NCBI GenBank assembly: GCA_046733315.1
Contig: JBKPOV010000085.1
Location: 1-12,190, forward strand
DNA from: VRUE01 sp046733315
GTDB taxonomy: Bacteria; Actinomycetota; Thermoleophilia; Solirubrobacterales; 70-9
Direction: 5' to 3'
Length of the DNA: 12,190 nucleotides
The notes beneath the pieces are model-generated. The model saw nothing but the letters and a program-made list of their open reading frames with translations, did no database searches and was not told the DNA's origin. The translations under genes and the position numbers were made by a program. Below, piece by piece: positions 6,816-12,190 of the stretch; the stretch's first letter is position 1, and each line of letters begins with the position of its first letter.

Positions 6816-7060
6816 GCTTGATCACCGTCTACTCCCGCCCCGGTTGTCACCTCTGCAGCGAGGCGATAGATGCCCTCGTCGCCTTGCACGGGGAGGGCTA
6901 CCGCTTCGAGCTGCACGAGGTTGACATTGAGAGCGAGGAGCTCCTACTCCGCCGGCTGCTGGAGAAGATCCCAGTGGTTGAGGTCGACGGTGAGGTGGTT
7001 TCCGAGCTGATCCTCGACGAGGCGGCGGTAAGGGCGAGGCTCGATACTGTGGGGGCGTGA
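6812..7060 (+). CDS. Glutaredoxin-like (DUF836-type) thioredoxin-fold protein
   Basis: The 82-residue product is a short thioredoxin-fold protein: ITVYSRPGCHLCSEA with a CHLC active-site pair (C12, C15), then EKIPVVEVDGEVV with the usual cis-proline (P54). It should be a cytosolic dithiol oxidoreductase, but the partner thiol is unknown. The start is ATG 6812 in the ATGA overlap with tsaD; longer upstream readings are Arg-rich shadows of tsaD. Its stop overlaps the rex start as GTGA. Position directly before rex suggests a role in redox balance, an inference from context. Family is sure; specific substrate is not. Confidence 0.88.
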   Translation: MSLITVYSRPGCHLCSEAIDALVALHGEGYRFELHEVDIESEELLLRRLLEKIPVVEVDGEVVSELILDEAAVRARLDTVGA

Positions 7061-7725
7061 GTGCCTTGATCGAAGAGCAGGAGGCGGCTGGCGGGCTGAT
7101 TGTCGACGGCGAGCGGCTCTCCCTTGGGGTAGCGGCCCGCCTCTCACGCTACCTCCAGGTCCTCACCCAGGCCCGCAAGATGGGCCGCGAGACGATCTCC
7201 TCGCAGGAACTCTCCGAGTACACCCACATCAACCCGACCCAGATCCGCCGCGATCTCTCCGGCTTCGGCAAGTTCGGCAAGCGCGGCGTCGGCTACAACG
7301 TCGAGTCGCTGGTCGCGGAGATCCGCAAGATCCTGCGCACCTCGGGACAACACAACATCGCCCTCTTCGGTGCCGGCAACCTCGGCCAGGCAATCGCCAG
7401 CTCCGACATCTTCGCCGACCACGGCTTCCAGATCGTCGCCATGTTCGACGTCGACTCAGACGTCGTCGGCAGTGAGGTCGGCAACATGCGGGTGCGCGAC
7501 TTCGGCGAGCTGGAGTCGGTCGTCGCCGAGCAGGAGATCGTCGTCGGTGTTCTCGCCGTCCCCGCCGCCGCAGCCCAGGCCGTTGCCGATCGGCTCGTCG
7601 AGGCGGGCGTCAAGATCATCTTCAACTACTCCGAGCAGCTACTGCAGGTGCCGCCGGAGGTGACGGTCCACACCTCGAGTCCTGCGGTTGACCTGCTCTA
7701 CGCGCTCTACTTCTACCTGACCTAA
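7057..7725 (+). CDS. rex: Redox-sensing transcriptional repressor Rex
   Basis: Rex senses the NADH/NAD+ ratio: NADH binding releases it from operators before respiratory and fermentative genes. The 222-residue product has the N-terminal winged helix (about 22-85, with SRYLQVLTQARKMG and ISSQELSEYTHINPTQIRRDLS), the FGKFGKRGVGYNV segment that follows (70-82), the Rossmann motif NIALFGAGNLGQA (100-112) with the ribose-binding Asp in MFDVDSD (D131), and a C-terminal domain-swapped helix (VDLLYALYFYLT). The start is GTG 7057, overlapping the glutaredoxin-like gene by four bases. In Streptomyces rex heads an operon with hemA-hemC-hemD; here a GCS2-type ligase follows ten bases later. I found no convincing Rex operator in the window. 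Assignment is very sure. Confidence 0.96.
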   Translation: MSALIEEQEAAGGLIVDGERLSLGVAARLSRYLQVLTQARKMGRETISSQELSEYTHINPTQIRRDLSGFGKFGKRGVGYNVESLVAEIRKILRTSGQHNIALFGAGNLGQAIASSDIFADHGFQIVAMFDVDSDVVGSEVGNMRVRDFGELESVVAEQEIVVGVLAVPAAAAQAVADRLVEAGVKIIFNYSEQLLQVPPEVTVHTSSPAVDLLYALYFYLT

Positions 7726-7735
7726 GAGCTGACCC

Positions 7736-8902
7736 TTGTCCCTGGACCTCGACCGCGCTCGGGAGACGTTCGAGTCCTCGACCGACTTCACGATCGGCCT
7801 GGAGGAGGAGTTCGCGATCCTCGACCCGGCCACGCTGGAGCTCGAGCACCGCTTCGAGGACGTCTACGCGGCTTGCCAGGCGGATGACGTGCTGGCCGAC
7901 TCGGCCGCCGGCGAGTTGATCGCCTCGGAGATAGAGATCCGCTCCGGCCGAGCCGAGAGCTTCGCCGAGGCAGTGGCCCTGCAACGCCAGCGGCGCTCGC
8001 GTCTCTTTGGACTGGTCGAGGGCATGGGCCTGGCTCTGGGTGCGATGGGAACGCACCCCTGGGCGAACTACCTCGATCAGCGAATCATCGACACGCCCCA
8101 CTACAACCGTTTGCGGCACGAACTCGGCTGGGTCGCCCAGCGCAACAACACCTGGAGCATGCACGTGCACATGGGAGTGCAGGGGGCTGACCGGGCCATC
8201 GCCGTCTGCGACTGGCTGCGGGAGCTGCTGCCCCTGCTGCTCGCCGTCTCGGCCAACTCACCCTTCCTCGACCGCCGCGACAGCGGCCTGCACACGGTGC
8301 GCACAGAGATTTTCACCCGCACCTTCCCGCGCTGCGGGGTGCCGAGCCCATTCGTCGATTGGGCGGGCTATGCCGAGTTCGTCGGCCTGCTCGAGCGCGT
8401 CGGCTCTGTGGTGGAGTCGACGCAGCTGTGGTGGAGCGTGCGGCCCCATCACGCCTTCGGCACCGTCGAGGTGCGGATCTGCGATGCGCAGACCCGCGGC
8501 GAGGAGTCTTTTGCGCTCGCCGGCCTGATCGCCGCCGCAATTGCGCAGGCCGCGATCTCCTACGACGAACACGGCTATGACGGAGCCGGCACGCCGCTGC
8601 GCGACCGCGAGATCGAGGAGAACCTCTGGCGGGCGATCCGTTACGGGATGAGCGGTCGGCTGATCGACTTTCGTCGCGGCGCGGAGATCGAGGCGGCGGC
8701 CGCCCTTGAGGAGTTGCTCGCCTGGACCGAGCCGGCGCGCGCGCAACTTGGCATCGACGTCGACCTCCCCACTCGCAATGGTGCCCAGCGGGCCCGAGAG
8801 TCGCTGGACGCCGGGCTGACGATAGAGGACATCTACCGCCACGCGGTGGCGGAGACAAAACGCACCTACACCGCCGCACCGCAGGGCGCCGAACCGGCCT
8901 AG
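7736..8902 (+). CDS. GCS2-type carboxylate-amine ligase (YbdK-like glutamate-cysteine ligase 2 family)
   Basis: The 388-residue product belongs to the glutamate-cysteine ligase GCS2/YbdK family, which couples a gamma-carboxylate to an amine with ATP; E. coli YbdK shows weak glutamate-cysteine ligase activity. Visible motifs are FTIGLEEEFAILDP (18-31, metal-binding glutamates), ASEIEIRSG (63-71), GTHPWA (105-110), SMHVHMGV (141-148), ANSPFLDRRDSGLHTVRTEIF (173-193) and SVRPHHAFGTVEVRICDAQT (234-253). The start is TTG 7736, ten bases after the rex stop, with only a weak ribosome binding site; no better start precedes the conserved core. The product may make gamma-glutamylcysteine or another gamma-glutamyl compound; the true amine cannot be read from sequence. 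Next to rex and a glutaredoxin-like gene, a redox-thiol role is plausible. Family is sure; substrate is not. Confidence 0.9.
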   Translation: MSLDLDRARETFESSTDFTIGLEEEFAILDPATLELEHRFEDVYAACQADDVLADSAAGELIASEIEIRSGRAESFAEAVALQRQRRSRLFGLVEGMGLALGAMGTHPWANYLDQRIIDTPHYNRLRHELGWVAQRNNTWSMHVHMGVQGADRAIAVCDWLRELLPLLLAVSANSPFLDRRDSGLHTVRTEIFTRTFPRCGVPSPFVDWAGYAEFVGLLERVGSVVESTQLWWSVRPHHAFGTVEVRICDAQTRGEESFALAGLIAAAIAQAAISYDEHGYDGAGTPLRDREIEENLWRAIRYGMSGRLIDFRRGAEIEAAAALEELLAWTEPARAQLGIDVDLPTRNGAQRARESLDAGLTIEDIYRHAVAETKRTYTAAPQGAEPA

Positions 8903-8941
8903 CCGCCCCCGGCTGGCTCTGCGAGCGCGTTCGCCGCTCGC
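8901..8941 (+). promoter_or_regulatory. Two inverted repeats between the ligase gene and hppA
   Basis: AGCCG-CCCC-CGGCT (8901-8914) overlaps the ligase stop, and GCGAGCG-CGTTCGC-CGCTCGC (8921-8941) is a perfect seven-base inverted repeat with a seven-base spacer. No T-run follows, so they are not a classical terminator. The second ends at the possible -10 element of hppA and could be an operator or a leader hairpin. Confidence 0.4.
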
Positions 8942-8942
8942 A

Positions 8943-8950
8943 TATATAGA
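8943..8950 (+). promoter_or_regulatory. Possible -10 element for hppA
   Basis: TATATAGA is the only AT-rich block in the 85-base gap before hppA, about 38 bases before the start codon. No convincing -35 box lies 16-18 bases upstream, so the call rests on the -10 likeness alone. Confidence 0.35.
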
Positions 8951-8975
8951 CTCCCGCGCCGCTTAGAAACCAGCC

Positions 8976-8980
8976 GGAGG
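8976..8980 (+). promoter_or_regulatory. hppA: Ribosome binding site deciding the hppA TTG start
   Basis: GGAGG lies seven bases before TTG 8988. No ATG or GTG is better placed, so the pyrophosphatase starts at TTG. Confidence 0.75.
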
Positions 8981-8987
8981 ACCTAAC

Positions 8988-11075
8988 TTGACCAGCTTTT
9001 TGACCGACTACGGAGTCGTCGTCGCCCTCGTGTGCGCCGGGGCGGCTGTTGTCTACGGACTGATCATCACTCAGCGCCTGTTGACGAAATCGCCAGGCAA
9101 CGAGCGCATGCAGGAAATCTCAGGGGCGGTACAGGAAGGCGCACAGGCCTACCTCAACCGCCAGTACACGATCATCGCTGCGGTGGCGATACCGATCGCG
9201 ATCGTGCTCTGGCTCCTGCAGGACTACAAGACCGCGCTTGGATTCGTCTTCGGCGGCATCCTCTCCGGCTCCGCCGGTTTCATCGGCATGAACGTCTCGG
9301 TGCGGGCCAACGCGCGCGTCGCCGAGGCGGCCCGCGGCGGCGTGCCGCCGGCGCTCGACGTCGCCTTCAAGGGCGGCTCGGTCACCGGCCTGCTCGTCGT
9401 CGGCCTGGCGCTGCTGGGCGTCGCCGGCTACTACGGCATCCTCGTGATCACTGGCAGTAGCGACAAGGAGGCCGTCGACGCTCTCGTCGGCCTCGGCTTC
9501 GGTGGCTCGCTGATCTCGGTCTTCGCCCGTCTCGGCGGCGGCATCTTCACCAAGGCCGCCGACGTCGGCGCCGACCTGGTCGGCAAGGTCGAGGCTGGAA
9601 TCCCGGAGGACGACCCGCGCAATCCGGCCGTGATCGCCGACAACGTCGGCGACAACGTCGGCGATTGCGCCGGCATGGCCGCGGACCTCTTCGAGACCTA
9701 CGCGGTCACCTCGGTCGCGGTGATGCTGCTCGGCGTCCTCACCTTCACCGGCGCCGGCGGCGAATTCGCCCGCGAGGTGGCGATCTACCCGCTGGTGATC
9801 GGCGGCGTCGCGATCATCGCCTCGATCATCGGGGCGCTGCTGGTGCGGACCAAAACGGACCGCGTCGAGGGAGCGCTGTACACCGGTGTGGTCGCAGCGG
9901 GCATCCTCTCGATCGCCGCCTTCTACCCGATCACCGATTGGCTGATGAGCGACGCGGTGCGGCTCGGCCTCAGCGCTGGCGCCGATGCGGTCAGCACGAC
10001 CGACCTCTGGCTCTGCTCCGTGATCGGGGTGGCGGTCACAGCGCTGCTCTTCGTGATCACGGAATTTTATACCTCGACCCGTTTCCGGCCGGTGAAGACG
10101 ATCGCTCAGGCATCGGAGACCGGCCACGCGACCAACATCATCCAGGGGCTGGCGCAGGGCTTCCAGTCGACCGCCGCTCCGGCGCTGGTGATCGCGCTGG
10201 CGATCCTCGCCGCCAACGAGCTGGCCGGTATCTACGGCATCGGCATCGCCGTGATGGGGCAGCTCTCGCTCTGCGGCCTGATCGTCGCCCTCGACGCCTT
10301 CGGGCCGATCACCGACAACGCCGGCGGCATAGCGGAGATGGCGGACCTGCCGGAGGAGGTGCGCGCGGTCACCGATCCACTCGACGCCGTCGGCAACACC
10401 ACCAAGGCGGTCACCAAGGGCTACGCGATCGGTTCGGCTGCGCTCGCGGCGCTGGTGCTGTTTGCCGCCTTCAAGAGCGAATTGGTGGACGAGGCCCCGG
10501 CAGGGTTCGACCTCAACAGCCTCTTCAACCTCTCCAGCCCCGACGTGCTGATCGGGCTGATCATCGGCGGCATGATGGTCTACCTTTTCGCCGCCTTCGC
10601 GATCGAGGCGGTCGGCCGCGCCGGCGGACAGGTGGTCGAACAGGTCCGCGAGCAGTTCCGCGAGCACCCGGGGATCATGGAGGGCACCGAAAAGCCCGAC
10701 TACGCCAAGACGGTCAGTATTGTCACCCTGGCGGCGCAGAAGGAGATGATCCTTCCCTCGCTGATCCCGATCGTCATTCCGGTCATCGTCGGCCTGCTCA
10801 GCGTCGACGCGCTCGGTGGTCTCCTGATCGGCGTCATCGTCGTTGGGCTCTTCGCCGCGGTCTCGATGACGGCAGGCGGTGGCGCCTGGGACAACGCCAA
10901 GAAGCTGATTGAGGACGGTGCCCACGGCGGCAAGGGCTCCGAGGCCCACGCCGCCTCGGTCACCGGCGACACCGTCGGCGATCCCTACAAGGACACGGCC
11001 GGCCCGGCGATCAACCCGATGATCAAGGTCGCCAACATCGTCGCGATCCTGATCATCCCGATCGTTCACTTTTAG
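8988..11075 (+). CDS. hppA: K+-independent H+-translocating membrane pyrophosphatase
   Basis: This integral membrane pump hydrolyses pyrophosphate and moves protons across the cytoplasmic membrane, clearing biosynthetic PPi and conserving energy. The 695-residue product is full length, with about sixteen hydrophobic segments. Substrate- and Mg-binding motifs are DVGADLVGKVE (192-202), DDPRNPAVIADNVGDNVGD (208-226), DNAGGIAEMA (443-452) and the C-terminal GDTVGDPYKDTAGPAINPMIK (660-680). In the motif GNTTKAVTKGYAIGSA the potassium-deciding position is Lys (K473), with Thr three residues on (T476). This is the signature of K+-independent proton pumps; K+-dependent enzymes have Ala at the Lys position. 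TTG 8988 with a good ribosome binding site is the start. A separate leader 85 bases after the previous stop suggests its own promoter. Assignment is very sure; ion specificity is inferred from motif. Confidence 0.97.
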   Translation: MTSFLTDYGVVVALVCAGAAVVYGLIITQRLLTKSPGNERMQEISGAVQEGAQAYLNRQYTIIAAVAIPIAIVLWLLQDYKTALGFVFGGILSGSAGFIGMNVSVRANARVAEAARGGVPPALDVAFKGGSVTGLLVVGLALLGVAGYYGILVITGSSDKEAVDALVGLGFGGSLISVFARLGGGIFTKAADVGADLVGKVEAGIPEDDPRNPAVIADNVGDNVGDCAGMAADLFETYAVTSVAVMLLGVLTFTGAGGEFAREVAIYPLVIGGVAIIASIIGALLVRTKTDRVEGALYTGVVAAGILSIAAFYPITDWLMSDAVRLGLSAGADAVSTTDLWLCSVIGVAVTALLFVITEFYTSTRFRPVKTIAQASETGHATNIIQGLAQGFQSTAAPALVIALAILAANELAGIYGIGIAVMGQLSLCGLIVALDAFGPITDNAGGIAEMADLPEEVRAVTDPLDAVGNTTKAVTKGYAIGSAALAALVLFAAFKSELVDEAPAGFDLNSLFNLSSPDVLIGLIIGGMMVYLFAAFAIEAVGRAGGQVVEQVREQFREHPGIMEGTEKPDYAKTVSIVTLAAQKEMILPSLIPIVIPVIVGLLSVDALGGLLIGVIVVGLFAAVSMTAGGGAWDNAKKLIEDGAHGGKGSEAHAASVTGDTVGDPYKDTAGPAINPMIKVANIVAILIIPIVHF

Positions 11076-11084
11076 CTGCGTAGC

Positions 11085-11167
11085 GGGGAGGGGCCGGGTG
11101 CCCCTCCCCAAAACGATCGGCCGGAGGCCGATCTTGAGTGTTTTGGAGAGGGGCACCCGGCCCCTCT
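11085..11167. repeat. Long imperfect inverted repeat (cruciform-like) downstream of hppA
   Basis: The arms 11088-11114 and 11140-11166 are each 27 bases and match as reverse complements at 26 positions (mismatch at 11107/11147). Between them are a perfect 8-base stem with a 3-base loop (11115-11133) and a 6-base bulge (11134-11139). Each outer arm also folds alone: 11085-11109 as a perfect 10-base stem with a 5-base loop, and 11147-11167 as an 8-base stem with a 5-base loop. The element can therefore be one long hairpin or three tandem hairpins, as in REP/BIME-type or miniature-element structures. Confidence 0.75.
11110..11144. terminator. Probable intrinsic, possibly two-way, terminator of hppA
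   Basis: GATCGGCC-GGA-GGCCGATC (11115-11133) is a GC-rich 8-base stem with a 3-base loop. It is preceded by AAAA (11110-11113) and followed by TTGAGTGTTTT (11134-11144). The T-run is interrupted, so efficiency is uncertain. The A-run before it would act as a T-run for transcripts on the minus strand. Confidence 0.5.
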
Positions 11168-11211
11168 GCGACACCCGGCTATTCGTCAAAGCTTCCTTGC
11201 TCGGTCGGTCC

Positions 11212-11241
11212 TTGAGCACCCCTGTGGCCTGGGTCTATAGC
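11212..11241 (+). promoter_or_regulatory. Candidate sigma-70-type promoter for clpX
   Basis: TTGAGC (11212-11217) and TATAGC (11236-11241) are 18 bases apart. Each matches four of six consensus positions (TTGACA, TATAAT). It lies about 150 bases before the clpX start, so the transcript would have a leader of roughly 140 bases carrying the palindrome and the hairpin described separately. No heat-shock operator such as CIRCE or HAIR was recognised. Confidence 0.4.
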
Positions 11242-11324
11242 TCCCCGGCTCACGCAAGCTTGCGCTCAAGGGCAGGGGAGGGGCCGTAGGCGGAGTAACT
11301 CCAGCGCACCGACAGGCCGGCTTG

Positions 11325-11385
11325 ATCCTCCCTTTAAGCTTGGGGGCGCGAGCCGGAGGCAAATCACTGCCCCTAAGGAGGGGAT
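11325..11385 (+). promoter_or_regulatory. clpX leader hairpin covering the ribosome binding site
   Basis: CTTGGGGGC (11339-11347) pairs with GCCCCTAAG (11369-11377) over nine positions, one of them G-U, leaving a 21-base loop. A second helix is possible below it, between ATCC (11325-11328) and GGAT (11382-11385), with parts of CTCC pairing with GGAG. The whole Shine-Dalgarno AAGGAGG (11375-11381) lies in the 3' arm. A fold that hides the binding site suggests temperature- or factor-dependent translation. The pairing is seen; the regulation is inferred. Confidence 0.45.
11375..11381 (+). promoter_or_regulatory. clpX: Strong ribosome binding site fixing the clpX CTG start
   Basis: AAGGAGG is a full-consensus Shine-Dalgarno eight bases before CTG 11390. 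ATT 11384 is in frame but only two bases from the site. No ATG, GTG or TTG lies in frame between the site and the conserved zinc-finger region. Confidence 0.75.
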
Positions 11386-11389
11386 TTCG

Positions 11390-12190
<801 letters not shown>

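Larger units (their letters stand above)
11076..11389. other. Intergenic region between hppA and clpX
   Basis: No coding frame with a family-like product was seen in these 314 bases. They hold, in order: the long inverted repeat with terminator-like core (11085-11167), a possible promoter (11212-11241), a perfect 12-base palindrome CGCAAGCTTGCG (11253-11264), a second copy of GGGGAGGGGCCG (11275-11286, first copy at 11085-11096), and the clpX leader hairpin (11325-11385). The 10-base GCCCCTCCCC at 11100-11109 can pair with either GGGGAGGGGC copy, so alternative folds are possible in a transcript crossing both. AAGCTT occurs three times (11189, 11256, 11336), with no evident meaning. Confidence 0.8.

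Noticed and set aside
9120..11219. A 699-codon open frame on the minus strand
   Set aside because: It lies antisense to hppA, is rich in Asp/Arg/His in the manner of GC-driven shadows, and shows no domain; hppA on the other strand is beyond doubt.
11384..11386. ATT as the clpX start
   Set aside because: It is only two bases from the Shine-Dalgarno, too close for initiation, and would add residues not seen in ClpX; CTG 11390 has ideal spacing.

Overview
The window looks like chromosomal DNA from a high-GC actinobacterium, plausibly of the deep-branching Thermoleophilia/Solirubrobacterales type. This rests on strong C/G third-position bias in most genes, an actinobacterial-style ClpX N-terminus (MAR... 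CSFCGK), a K+-independent H+-pyrophosphatase, the Rex regulator, and frequent non-ATG starts. The lineage is an inference; nothing here names the species. No rRNA, tRNA, CRISPR array, transposase or phage gene was seen.

Left part (1-2746, minus strand): the N-terminal 915 codons of a large secreted RHS/YD-repeat protein that runs off the left edge. It has a signal peptide, a Cys-containing N-terminal domain, a DUF6531-like segment and a long array of roughly 21-residue YD repeats. Its Glu and Lys codons are almost all GAA and AAA, the reverse of the housekeeping genes beside it.

Middle part (2845-8902, plus strand): a tightly packed, probably co-transcribed series. In order it holds an FmdB-type zinc-ribbon protein, a family 4 uracil-DNA glycosylase, tsaE, a small secreted four-cysteine protein, tsaB, rimI, tsaD, a glutaredoxin-like protein, rex, and a GCS2-type carboxylate-amine/glutamate-cysteine ligase. 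TsaE, TsaB and TsaD are three of the four proteins that make the t6A modification on ANN-decoding tRNAs (TsaC is not here), with RimI in its usual place between tsaB and tsaD. The last three genes form a redox group: a CxxC thioredoxin-fold protein, the NADH/NAD+ sensor Rex, and a gamma-glutamyl-type ligase. Most junctions overlap by 1-47 bases or are only a few bases apart, which suggests translational coupling.

Right part (8903-12190, plus strand): hppA, a K+-independent H+-translocating membrane pyrophosphatase behind its own leader, then a 314-base intergenic region, then the first 267 codons of clpX, which runs off the right edge. The intergenic region holds a long inverted repeat with a terminator-like core, a possible promoter, and a leader hairpin that can cover the clpX ribosome binding site.

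The most notable points are these. Two genes, tsaB and clpX, appear to start at CTG. The clpX leader can fold over its own Shine-Dalgarno sequence. A 79-base cruciform-like repeat lies between hppA and clpX. A lineage-specific secreted protein is inserted between tsaE and tsaB so that tsaB translation may depend on it. The glycosylase ends in a sliding-clamp-like motif. I found no wholly new multi-gene defence or mobile system.
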